Assembly (NCBI GenBank): GCA_963703335.1
Contig: OY969812.1
Location: 310,001 to 374,000, forward strand
Length of the DNA: 64,000 nt
Reading direction: 5' to 3'
Source of the DNA: VRUE01 sp963703335
GTDB lineage: Bacteria; Actinomycetota; Thermoleophilia; Solirubrobacterales; 70-9
The notes beneath the pieces were generated by a model, which was given only the letters and a program-made list of their open reading frames with translations, made no database searches and was not told where the DNA came from. Below are positions 1 through 6,011 of the stretch, in pieces (position 1 is the stretch's first letter; every line of letters starts with the position of its first letter). A program made the translations under genes and the position numbers.

Positions 1-137
1 TGCCACTCGCGAGTCCAGAACCAAGCCTGGTCGGGGTCGATCCGGCCATCCGTCACCTCGCGGAGCAGGACCGCCGCGCCATCGACCGCCTGGTCGGGCA
101 AGCGGTCGACCATCTGATGAAGCTCGGCCTTCGTCAT
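1..137 (-). CDS. Partial small hypothetical protein (N-terminal 45 aa)
   Basis: The frame opens at ATG (137-135) and runs off the left edge. It starts MTKAELHQMVDRLPDQAVDG, which resembles the short helical 'MTKAELHxLVDxLP' proteins often found as antitoxin-like or orphan genes in Actinobacteria. No domain can be assigned from 45 residues. No strong ribosome binding site is visible upstream. It lies outside the tRNA-derived repeats, so I place it on the chromosomal side of the island boundary. Function unknown. Confidence 0.5.
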   Translation of the reverse strand, partial: MTKAELHQMVDRLPDQAVDGAAVLLREVTDGRIDPDQAWFWTREW

Positions 138-222
138 GGGTCCAATTCTGACACGTCGTCAGGAACGAATTGCCCGGAGCGCGAAATGGCAACAAATGGG
201 CAGCGAAACCGGGAGTCAGAAG

Positions 223-244
223 GTCATAGCGGTAACGCTATGAC
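223..244. repeat. Perfect 9-bp inverted repeat
   Basis: GTCATAGCG, a 4-nt loop GTAA, then CGCTATGAC. It lies between the partial gene at the left edge and the terminator at 257-284. It could be an operator or a small RNA hairpin. The flank does not resemble the cassette ends further right, so it probably belongs to the native chromosome. Confidence 0.55.
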
Positions 245-256
245 GGCTCAGGAAGC

Positions 257-284
257 GAAAAGCCCCGCAGGAGCGGGGCTTTTC
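257..284 (-). terminator. Intrinsic terminator, probably the displaced native tRNA-Gly terminator
   Basis: A perfect 12-bp stem, GAAAAGCCCCGC / GCGGGGCTTTTC, surrounds the tetraloop AGGA and gives a T-run on either strand. It sits 6 bp beyond the tRNA 3' remnant at 291-331, on the side where a tRNA-Gly transcript read on the minus strand would end. The simplest reading is that it terminated tRNA-Gly before the cassettes inserted. That history is inferred; the hairpin is seen directly. Confidence 0.75.
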
Positions 285-290
285 CTTAGA

Positions 291-331
291 GCGGCTGATG
301 GGATTCGAACCCACGACCTTCTGCATGGCAA
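291..331 (-). repeat. attL-like tRNA-Gly 3' remnant (41 bp)
   Basis: An exact 41-bp copy of the 3' part of tRNA-Gly (anticodon loop through acceptor stem). It is identical to 5806-5846 inside the intact tRNA and to 1914-1954. Its left flank is unlike the left flank of the other two copies. Its right flank shares TTAG and later elements with the copy at 1914-1954. It is therefore the outermost, chromosome-side attachment remnant. Confidence 0.85.
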
Positions 332-426
332 TTAGGCCCATCTCCGAGACCCGCGCGCCGCGAATGTGTCGCCTTGCAGGGGTTTCGTAGCGGCGCTGCT
401 GACGGCCGCGATCAGCAATACGTGCG

Positions 427-475
427 GATATGCACCGATATGCAGCGATTTGGGAACTTCGGCGCAGAAGTGCCC
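427..475. repeat. Cassette A left arm: phased GATATGC pair and palindrome B
   Basis: Two GATATGC heptamers (427-433 and 437-443) are spaced exactly one helical turn apart. Palindrome B follows: GGGAACTTC (452-460), GGCGCA, GAAGTGCCC (467-475), with one mismatch. The matching region of cassette B is at 2051-2099. From the tRNA core to palindrome B is 120 nt here and 121 nt there. Phased short direct repeats flanking a tRNA core look like arm-type integrase sites; that role is inferred. The rest of 138-539 holds no gene I can support. Confidence 0.65.
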
Positions 476-539
476 GAAATCGGAGGTGATGGTTTGATTC
501 CGCCGGGGCCGCCGCCGGTCTCAGCGGCGGCTCGGCGAT

Positions 540-1031
540 TCAGTCGCTCGCCCGCAGGTCCGAGCTGACGATGTAAGGGGCGAGCCCCTCCCGTATCCAG
601 TCCGGGATCGCGGTCTTCGCGTCCGCTTCGCGCTCGACCAGCCTCCTCCGCTCGACCAAAACGTGCCGGAGGGTTCCGTCAACCAGCAGCTCTTCCTCGC
701 GCAGGACCCGATAGCCAGTGGTGATGCTCGTGGTTCCCAGCCCGGTGACAGCGACCTCGAGCGTCATCTCATCGTCGAAATGCGCCGGGCGGCGGTAGCG
801 CAGCCCTGCCTCCGCGACCACGAAATCGACGCCCCGGTCGATAATCGCCTGGTAGCCGCCGAACGCCGCCCGAAAGAGCTCCGTGATGCCGATGTCGAAG
901 TACGCGAGAAAGTGGGCGTTGAACACCACACCCTGGGGGTCGCACTCCCCGTAGCGAACGCGCAGCTTGCAGGAGATACACGCTGCCACCACGGCCTTGC
1001 TGGCCACATCTCGCGCTGCCACCCGCATCAC
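540..1031 (-). CDS. Acyl-CoA thioesterase, hotdog-fold 4HBT/YbgC-like
   Basis: The 163-aa protein carries the 4-hydroxybenzoyl-CoA thioesterase signature RVRYGECDPQGVVFNAHF around residues 24-41, with Asp31 in the usual catalytic position. It should hydrolyse an acyl-CoA in the cytosol; the substrate is unknown. The roughly 20 residues before KLRVRY are longer than in typical relatives, so a GTG near codon 14 is a possible alternative start. It is divergent from the CGNR-type regulator at 1099, with a strong palindrome between them, so it is probably that regulator's target. It is the only enzyme in cassette A. Confidence 0.8.
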   Translation of the reverse strand: MMRVAARDVASKAVVAACISCKLRVRYGECDPQGVVFNAHFLAYFDIGITELFRAAFGGYQAIIDRGVDFVVAEAGLRYRRPAHFDDEMTLEVAVTGLGTTSITTGYRVLREEELLVDGTLRHVLVERRRLVEREADAKTAIPDWIREGLAPYIVSSDLRASD

Positions 1032-1060
1032 CCCTTTGGTTGGATTTCGGAAGCGGCTAT

Positions 1061-1089
1061 CTTACCAGTTAATAGATTTAACTGGTAAG
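1061..1089. promoter_or_regulatory. Operator-like palindrome between divergent genes
   Basis: A perfect inverted repeat with 12-bp arms: CTTACCAGTTAA, 5-nt spacer, TTAACTGGTAAG. It lies 29 bp upstream of the thioesterase start and 9 bp upstream of the regulator start, so it would cover both promoters. This is the classic layout of an autoregulated divergent pair. Binding by the CGNR-type protein is inferred. Confidence 0.7.
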
Positions 1090-1098
1090 CTAAAGCTC

Positions 1099-1692
1099 AT
1101 GTCGCGGGCGCCCGAAACGATCCATCTATGGGGAGAGACGCTCTGCCTGGATTACGCCAACAGCGTCGACTGGTCGCCGGAGGACGCGCACGTCGATCCC
1201 GAACGGACCGACATGCTGCGCACGGAGGACATGCTGGAGCGCTGGGGCCGGCGCCTTGAGTTGCTCGGCGAGGATGCCGAGCGGGCGGATGCCGCCGAGC
1301 TACGCCGCGCCCGTGCGCTGCGCGACGCCCTGCACCGTCTCTTCTCTCTGATCAGCCGAGGCCAGGAGCCCGCCGGGAAGGACCTCGAGGTGCTGATGAG
1401 CAACTACGCCCACGCCGTCGAGCGCGCCGCTCTGCTGGCTGGCGAGGACTCCTACGAACTTGACTGGCCCGCACGGGGTCCACGACGGGTCCGCTACGCC
1501 ATCGCCGCCGATGCAATCGGGCTGCTTCAGGATCCAAGTCGCCTGAAGCGTGTCAGCCGCTGCCCCGGGCGCGACTGTGGTTGGCTGTTCCTCAACACCA
1601 GCGGACGTCGCCGTTGGTGTTCGATGTCCACCTGCGGCAGTCGCGAAAAGATGCGGCGACTCCATCGACGCCGAAACAGCACGCCGGGCTGA
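1099..1692 (+). CDS. CGNR zinc-finger transcriptional regulator (ABATE + zf-CGNR)
   Basis: The 197-aa protein has an N-terminal ABATE-type ligand-binding domain (WGETLCLDYANSVDW near residues 11-25, regularly present in this family). Its C-terminal treble of zinc ligands is Cys155, Cys160, Cys174 and Cys179, in the pattern CPGRDCGWLFLNTS...CSMSTCGSR. The name-giving CGNR reads CGSR here. A basic RRLHRRR tail follows. I chose the ATG at 1099 because it lies just after the palindromic operator and begins the conserved domain. It probably represses or activates the divergent thioesterase gene and itself. Confidence 0.85.
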   Translation: MSRAPETIHLWGETLCLDYANSVDWSPEDAHVDPERTDMLRTEDMLERWGRRLELLGEDAERADAAELRRARALRDALHRLFSLISRGQEPAGKDLEVLMSNYAHAVERAALLAGEDSYELDWPARGPRRVRYAIAADAIGLLQDPSRLKRVSRCPGRDCGWLFLNTSGRRRWCSMSTCGSREKMRRLHRRRNSTPG

Positions 1693-1796
1693 GTTGAGCC
1701 GGCAGAGCGCCGCTTTCCCCCGAGATGGCGACTACTTGGGGTTGGTCCACTTTCAACCGGCGGAAGTGGGCGTCATCGCCGGGCATCCAGGTGGCT

Positions 1797-1824
1797 CCAG
1801 GCACTAACGCGCATTAGTGCCTGG
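1797..1824. repeat. Palindrome A, copy in cassette A
   Basis: CCAGGCACTAA, CGCGCA, TTAGTGCCTGG, with 11-bp perfect arms. It marks the boundary between the cargo and the right end of cassette A. A GATATGC follows at 1834-1840, and the tRNA core begins 89 nt after the palindrome. Cassette B has the same palindrome, interrupted by an IS, also 89 nt from its core. It may be a recombinase or accessory-protein site. The remainder of 1693-2191 is attachment-region sequence and contains no supportable gene. Confidence 0.75.
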
Positions 1825-1913
1825 AATAACGGGGATATGCGGGGATGGTTTGATTTTGTTCCGGGCTCCCGCCCCGGAGCCAACCCCACCACATGCAGGG
1901 GATTCGCGAAAAA

Positions 1914-1954
1914 GCGGCTGATGGGATTCGAACCCACGACCTTCTGCATGGCAA
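1914..1954 (-). repeat. Internal tRNA-Gly 3' remnant between cassettes A and B (41 bp)
   Basis: Identical to 291-331 and 5806-5846. Its left flank (ATTCGCGAAAAA and preceding bases) matches the left flank of the intact tRNA at 5805. Its right flank (TTAG) matches the right flank of 291-331. It is therefore a hybrid junction: the right end of cassette A, the shared core, then the left end of cassette B. This is expected when two related elements integrate one after the other into the same tRNA. Confidence 0.85.
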
Positions 1955-2050
1955 TTAGAAAGCTCATCCGTGATCTTCTGAGCTAAATAAAGCCGATTTG
2001 CAGGTCTTTCATGATTGACGAAACTGGACGCATCCCCCCAAATACGCGGG

Positions 2051-2099
2051 AATATGCTTCGATATGCGGCGAGTTGGGAACTTCAGCGCAGAAGTGCCC
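2051..2099. repeat. Cassette B left arm: phased ATATGC repeats and palindrome B
   Basis: AATATGC (2051-2057) and GATATGC (2061-2067) are 10 bp apart. Palindrome B follows: GGGAACTTC (2076-2084), AGCGCA, GAAGTGCCC (2091-2099). This is homologous to 427-475 in cassette A while the cargo beyond differs completely, so these bases are part of the element end rather than a gene. Confidence 0.65.
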
Positions 2100-2191
2100 G
2101 AAACTCGACGTGCCGGTTTCATTCTTCCGGCACCGGCCGCCGCAATCCGCAGAATGGCCATCAATCCGCTTCAGGCAGTTAAGCTGAACCG

Positions 2192-2416
2192 ATGGCCACT
2201 TCCCGCGAGTACGAGGTCGTGCTGACGCCCGAGGCCGAGGGTGGGTTTAGCGTGGCCGTACCTGCCCTCCCCGGCTGCACGACCCAGGGAGAGACCCGTG
2301 AAGAGGCCCTATCGATGATTCGCGAGGCGATCGAGGTCTACATCGAATCGCTCGTCGCGCACGGCGACCCCATCCCCGGACCGGTCGAGATCGAGCGAGT
2401 CACCGTCGCCGCGTGA
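2192..2416 (+). CDS. hicB: HicB-family antitoxin
   Basis: The 74-aa protein has the HicB partial RNase H-like fold: EYEVVLTPEAEGGFSVAVP, then LPGCTTQGETREEAL and a helix ending in IESL. It should bind and neutralise the HicA mRNA interferase encoded immediately downstream. It is the short form, with no separate helix-turn-helix or ribbon-helix-helix domain. Its TGA stop overlaps the GTG start of hicA, so the pair is translationally coupled with antitoxin first. It probably helps keep cassette B in the population. Confidence 0.85.
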   Translation: MATSREYEVVLTPEAEGGFSVAVPALPGCTTQGETREEALSMIREAIEVYIESLVAHGDPIPGPVEIERVTVAA

Positions 2417-2640
2417 CGCCGCGGCTCCCGGCCGTCACGCCGCGCCAAGCGGTCCGCGGGCTGGAGCGCTGTGGCTGGAAGCTCGATCGGATCAAGGGGA
2501 GCCATCACGTCTTCCGGCATTCCGATCACGCTCATCGGGTCGTCGTCCCGATGCATAGCCGCGACCTGGCCAAGGGAACTCTCAACCAGATCGTCAGCGC
2601 CTCCGGATTGGATCGTGCCGAGTTCCTGAAGCTTCTCTGA
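2413..2640 (+). CDS. hicA: HicA-family mRNA interferase toxin
   Basis: A 75-aa toxin with the double-stranded-RNA-binding-like HicA fold. The motif LDRIKGSHHVFRH contains the conserved Gly-Ser-His catalytic segment, followed by VVVPMHSRDLAKGTLNQIV. Family members cleave mRNA in the cytosol when freed from HicB. The start is the GTG at 2413, overlapping the hicB stop (GTGA). It converges with the nuclease gene at 2674, leaving a 33-bp gap. Confidence 0.85.
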   Translation: MTPRLPAVTPRQAVRGLERCGWKLDRIKGSHHVFRHSDHAHRVVVPMHSRDLAKGTLNQIVSASGLDRAEFLKLL

Positions 2641-2673
2641 GGGAGCCCAGACTTTCGGGACTAGCCTTCCCGT

Positions 2674-4440
2674 TCAGGGTCGCTCCAGCCTCAGCACGAT
2701 CCGTCCGCCGCCTGCAGCGCTCCGGCAGCGCAGCCGCGCCATCTCGCCTTTGCCATTGATCGCCTCAAGGACCTCAATGTCCTTTAGTTCCTCGATTGCG
2801 AAGGCCCCCGTCTTCATCCCGGCGATCGGTGGCAGTTCGACCCGCAGCTTCAGGAGCTCATTCGGCTTCTTGCCATCAACCGCCGCGATGGGGACTGGGA
2901 GTTCAAACTCGCCTTCCGTCTTTGCCTCGATTCCACCGTCGCTCAGTACTTGGAAGACCATCTGCGCCGCCATCCTGTCGCGCAGTGAGACGCTATCTGG
3001 CATCACCCGTCGCTTGCCGTCTCGCTTTTCCAGTGCGTCGAGCGCCGCCGCCACGACCGCCGCCGCTTCCCAGGTCTCCTCGTTTTCGGCCTTGCCATCT
3101 CCCCGGCCGATCTCCAAGCCCTCCTCAGGCAGGAGCTCAGGGGCGTCGAAGCGCAGTCGCCCTGCCTGCGTGAAGGCTCGCGCGAAGCCCAGGCCACGGA
3201 TCGCCTCGGCGCCGGTCTCACCGGCCACCGCTAGGGTCAGGCTCAGGTTCAGTTCGTCGGCCTTCACGCCCGGGCCGAAATTGGCGCCTTTCACGGGGTC
3301 GATGTCGAGGAAGATCGCGCAACCCCCGAGGGCGCCGCCGTAGGCGATCGAGCCATCGCGCAGCGGTGGCACTCGATAGAGAGCGAAGACCTGTCGCAAC
3401 TCCTCGCCATCGATTGTGAGAGTGATCTGCAGCGGCACCAGCTCTGAGAGGCCGAGGCCGACGGTGCCATTGCGCAGTATTCCGTCGGCGTCGAGGCGCT
3501 CAGCGAAGTGTTCGGGCAGCTCAGCTGGCTTCACTCCGACCGCCTCGCCGGAGAGCTCAATCGGCCTGCCCTTTGCGAGGCTGTTGCGGGCCTCCATCCG
3601 CGCCTGTATTCCCTCCTCGTTTGGCGCGAACCAGATCTCGGGTGCCTCGATCTCGACACCGTCGCGTGGCTGGGCGGAGATCTCGATTACCGAGTCTCCC
3701 TCGCGCATCGCCAGCGAGTAGCTCGGTAGCTCGCCACGCCGGTGGCTCATTTCGAAGCGTGCGACCCGGTCAGGGATCTCTTCATCTGCTTTGCCCGCCT
3801 CACGGCCGCCTAGGCCGTAGGCAAAGCGGCCGTCGCGCCTTCCGATCTCCCTTGCCTTCACTGCCATCTCGGTGCCGAGCTCGGACGCCGCAGCCGCTGC
3901 GGGTTTCGGCTGTGGCCTTGGAGCCAAGGGGTTGGCGCCCGTTTTCGTCATGGCCGCGATCAGCGGTGCCATGTACTCGGAGAGCGCCCCGCCGCTCATC
4001 TCGTCGACGATCTCGGGGTGGTCCTTCAGCTGCAGGGCGAGATCGTCTTCGAAGTCGAGCTTCAACAGCGCCTTGTACCTGGCGAGCTCGGCCGGGCGGA
4101 ACTCCTCAAGCCAGTGCTTGAGCTCGCCCTTTTTCAACTTGCGCGGGAAGACGAAGGTGTAGTGGGGCGGCTTTGGGCCTGCCATCGCTGAGGCCAGCGA
4201 CTTCCGGCACTTGCCCCAGTCGATGCTCGTGTCGAAATGGTTCTTTGCCTGCCAGCCGCGCTCGGGTGGGTCGCCGAGGTCTGAGAGTACGTCGACGCCG
4301 GCGTCCTGCCCAGGGCCGGTCAGGTAGGCCTCGGGGTAGTCATCTTCGACCAGGCGCAAGATCAGCTCCTCTAGCCCTTCGTCTGCGACCGCCGCCATCA
4401 GGATCGCCTCGCGGTAACGCTGTGAGTCGGTGATCGACAT
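2674..4440 (-). CDS. Mrr-like PD-(D/E)xK nuclease fused to a large uncharacterised domain
   Basis: A 588-aa protein. Residues 20-70 match a restriction-endonuclease-like active site: Glu24/25, then GPGQDAGVDVL with Asp46 and Asp50, then WQAK with Gln64 and Lys66. This is the spacing seen in Mrr-type nucleases. A Pro/Ala-rich linker (PRPQPKPAAAAA, about 170-185) leads into roughly 400 residues that I cannot assign to a family. There is no Walker motif, helicase or methyltransferase, so it is not a complete restriction-modification system. It may be an effector triggered through the C-terminal domain. Its place beside hicBA in a mobile cassette fits a defence role, which is inference. Confidence 0.6.
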   Translation of the reverse strand: MSITDSQRYREAILMAAVADEGLEELILRLVEDDYPEAYLTGPGQDAGVDVLSDLGDPPERGWQAKNHFDTSIDWGKCRKSLASAMAGPKPPHYTFVFPRKLKKGELKHWLEEFRPAELARYKALLKLDFEDDLALQLKDHPEIVDEMSGGALSEYMAPLIAAMTKTGANPLAPRPQPKPAAAAASELGTEMAVKAREIGRRDGRFAYGLGGREAGKADEEIPDRVARFEMSHRRGELPSYSLAMREGDSVIEISAQPRDGVEIEAPEIWFAPNEEGIQARMEARNSLAKGRPIELSGEAVGVKPAELPEHFAERLDADGILRNGTVGLGLSELVPLQITLTIDGEELRQVFALYRVPPLRDGSIAYGGALGGCAIFLDIDPVKGANFGPGVKADELNLSLTLAVAGETGAEAIRGLGFARAFTQAGRLRFDAPELLPEEGLEIGRGDGKAENEETWEAAAVVAAALDALEKRDGKRRVMPDSVSLRDRMAAQMVFQVLSDGGIEAKTEGEFELPVPIAAVDGKKPNELLKLRVELPPIAGMKTGAFAIEELKDIEVLEAINGKGEMARLRCRSAAGGGRIVLRLERP

Positions 4441-4505
4441 CGGCGGCGATCTTACGTTGCCTCCCTTTCAGGAATGCAAGGCAATCGCCGCGTATCGGGG
4501 CCATT

Positions 4506-4526
4506 CCAGGCACTAATGCGCATTAG
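4506..4526. repeat. Palindrome A of cassette B, left part, split by IS481
   Basis: CCAGGCACTAATGCGCA followed by TTAG (4523-4526). The rest of the palindrome resumes at 5706-5716 as TTAGTGCCTGG after the IS. Removing the IS and one TTAG restores a perfect 28-bp palindrome, the cassette B counterpart of 1797-1824. The bases between the nuclease gene start and this point (4441-4505) hold no gene. Confidence 0.85.
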
Positions 4527-4562
4527 TGTGCACGGACTCCAAGATGCGCCGACACCCACGGC

Positions 4563-5555
4563 TCATCTGACCTCCATCTTGCGGGCACGGTAGACGATGT
4601 CCGCTGGGATCTGGCCAGCTGTCAACCGACCATGGTGAACTCGGTCGAAGTTGTAGAAGCGCAGGTACTCCTCGAGGTCGCGCCTGAGACTGGAAAGCGC
4701 AGGGTGCAGGTAACGGGCAAAGGAGGGCCGCCAGCACTCGTCGAGAATCGTGCGGTGCAGCGCCTCGACGTTGCCATTGGTCTGGGGACGCCCGGCGCGG
4801 ATCCGGGTGTGCCTCGCCTTCAGCCGAGCAACGGTCGTCGAAAACTCCCCCTTGAACTCGTTGCCGTTGTCTGAGAGCAGCCGCTCCAAGCGCCAGCCTG
4901 CTTCGCGCAGCTCTGAGGCGACCCGGCGAGCCAGCTTCGAGGTCTGCTTGGCGCTGGGGCTGGCCGGCTTGCCCTCCTTGCAGACCACCAGCTCCGCCCA
5001 GGCATAGGAAGAGGCGATGTCGATCGCGGTGAGCTGCCAGATCGAGCCCTTGGTGCCTTGCAGGCGCCCGACGTAGAAGCAGTCAATCCCGACCAGCTCG
5101 CCGGGGCGGGAGGCCTCGATGTGGCGCTCCGGGCCGCAATCGCGCGGCGGCTCATAGGGCGCGGCGTAGCCTGCGAGGAGCCCCAGGCGCTTGGCGCGGG
5201 TGTTGAGGCCGTGACGGCGCAGCACCTTCCAAACGCCGTTGGGCGAAACGAGGATGCCTCCCCACTTGGGGCGGGCGAGCTCTGCAGCCACCCGCTTGGG
5301 CCCAAGGCCCGGATGGCCCAGCGCGAAGGCGACGATCTTCTCTTCGATCATCTTGGAGAGCTGGTTGGGCATCTTCGGCCGCCGCCGCTCGCGAGGCCGC
5401 AGCATCTCCAGGCCGTGACGATCGACCGCTCGCTTCCAGACGTAGTAGGTGGAGCGATGCACCCCAAAGCGCCGGCAAGCTTGGGCGACGCTCGTGCGAG
5501 CGGCCTCTGCGAAGAGGGCTTGGCGGTAGCCGAACAGCACGTCATCCTTGGTCAT
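4563..5555 (-). CDS. IS481-family DDE transposase
   Basis: 330 aa. An N-terminal helix-turn-helix (SVAQACRRFGVHRSTYYVWKR, about 22-42) and a second one around residues 80-110 are followed by an rve-type integrase core. The acidic triad is Asp158 (GIDCFYV), Asp229 (LSDNGNEF) and Glu264 (NGNVEALHRT). I chose the ATG at 5555 because AGGGAG lies just upstream; an ATG 24 bp earlier lacks such a site. The gene ends 36 bp inside the left terminus. It is undamaged and probably active. Confidence 0.9.
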   Translation of the reverse strand: MTKDDVLFGYRQALFAEAARTSVAQACRRFGVHRSTYYVWKRAVDRHGLEMLRPRERRRPKMPNQLSKMIEEKIVAFALGHPGLGPKRVAAELARPKWGGILVSPNGVWKVLRRHGLNTRAKRLGLLAGYAAPYEPPRDCGPERHIEASRPGELVGIDCFYVGRLQGTKGSIWQLTAIDIASSYAWAELVVCKEGKPASPSAKQTSKLARRVASELREAGWRLERLLSDNGNEFKGEFSTTVARLKARHTRIRAGRPQTNGNVEALHRTILDECWRPSFARYLHPALSSLRRDLEEYLRFYNFDRVHHGRLTAGQIPADIVYRARKMEVR

Positions 5556-5612
5556 GCGACTCCCTTTTCTGAACTTCATTGGCGTGAAGCCAGGAGCCTG
5601 AGTCGCAGCGCG

Positions 5613-5646
5613 GACAACCTCCGACCCAGCTGGGTCGGAGGTTGTC
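5613..5646. repeat. Perfect 34-bp palindrome upstream of the transposase
   Basis: Seventeen-base arms, GACAACCTCCGACCCAG and its exact complement, meet with no loop. It lies inside the IS, 58 bp upstream of the transposase ATG. Such hairpins near the 5' end of transposase genes can block read-through from outside or hide the start site when impinging transcripts fold. That role is inferred from other insertion sequences. Confidence 0.65.
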
Positions 5647-5804
5647 TCGCTTAAAGGGCTATCGATCTCTCGGGAAGTGTCGGGAGAACTTGGAGTCAGC
5701 GCACATTAGTGCCTGGAATAACGGCGATATGCGGGGATGGTTCGATCTTGTTTCGGCAGCCAGCGCCGGATCCAACCTGCCCACGTGCAGGGGATTCGCG
5801 AAAA

Positions 5805-5878
5805 AGCGGCTGATGGGATTCGAACCCACGACCTTCTGCATGGCAAGCAGACGCTCTAGCCAGCTGAGCTACAGCCGC
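5805..5878 (-). tRNA. tRNA-Gly (GCC anticodon)
   Basis: Acceptor arms GCGGCTG/CAGCCGC, D arm AGCTCAGCTGGCTAGAG, anticodon stem TCTGC/GCAGA around the loop TTGCCAT (anticodon GCC), and T arm GGGTTCGAATCCC with discriminator U. CCA is not encoded. A TATACT hexamer at 5890-5895 (minus strand) is a plausible -10 box. The 3' 41 bp served as the attachment core for the cassettes, and the gene is intact because each integration restores the tRNA end. Downstream bases on its strand are now TTTTCGCG from the cassette end rather than the presumed native terminator. Confidence 0.95.
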
Positions 5879-6011
5879 ACGAGACGGCGAGTATAGCTGC
5901 GGCTCCCTGGGTAGATCATTGGATGGGCCTCGGGGTGCGTACTTAATATTTGGTAATCTGCTGTTGCCCGGTGGGACGGTCGCCGGCTTAAGCAACTACT
6001 GGAGGCTCGGC

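Larger units (their letters stand above)
332..1954. mobile_element. Cassette A: integrase-less element in tRNA-Gly
   Basis: This segment is bounded by two direct 41-bp tRNA-Gly copies (291-331 and 1914-1954). Its left end (GATATGC pair plus palindrome B) matches the left end of cassette B, and its right end (palindrome A, one GATATGC, then 89 nt to the core) matches cassette B's right end. The cargo is a thioesterase gene and a divergent CGNR-type regulator. No integrase, excisionase or replication gene is visible. It therefore looks like a non-autonomous element that relied on a recombinase supplied in trans. Confidence 0.7.
4527..5705 (-). mobile_element. IS481-family insertion sequence, complete, 1,179 bp
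   Basis: Terminal inverted repeats of about 29 bp match at 24 positions. The left end begins TGTGCACGGACTCCAAG and the reverse complement of the right end begins TGTGCGCTGACTCCAAG. A 4-bp target duplication TTAG flanks it (4523-4526 and 5706-5709). The TG...CA ends, the length, the short duplication and the single transposase frame fit IS481. The transposase is intact, so insertion may be recent. The target was palindrome A of cassette B. Confidence 0.9.
1955..5846. mobile_element. Cassette B: hicBA + Mrr-like nuclease element in tRNA-Gly
   Basis: Bounded by the 41-bp core at 1914-1954 and the core inside the intact tRNA at 5806-5846. Its left and right ends are homologous to those of cassette A, at nearly the same spacing. 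Cargo: hicB, hicA, a 588-aa protein with an Mrr-like nuclease motif, and a later-arriving IS481-family insertion. No integrase is encoded. Without the IS the element would be about 2.7 kb. The cargo looks like stabilisation plus possible phage defence, which is an inference from the protein families. Confidence 0.7.

Noticed and set aside
5659..5995. Small minus-strand open frames crossing the tRNA-Gly gene (and its remnant at 1773-1967)
   Set aside because: The peptide VVGSNPISRF is the translation of the tRNA T arm, a frequent false gene.
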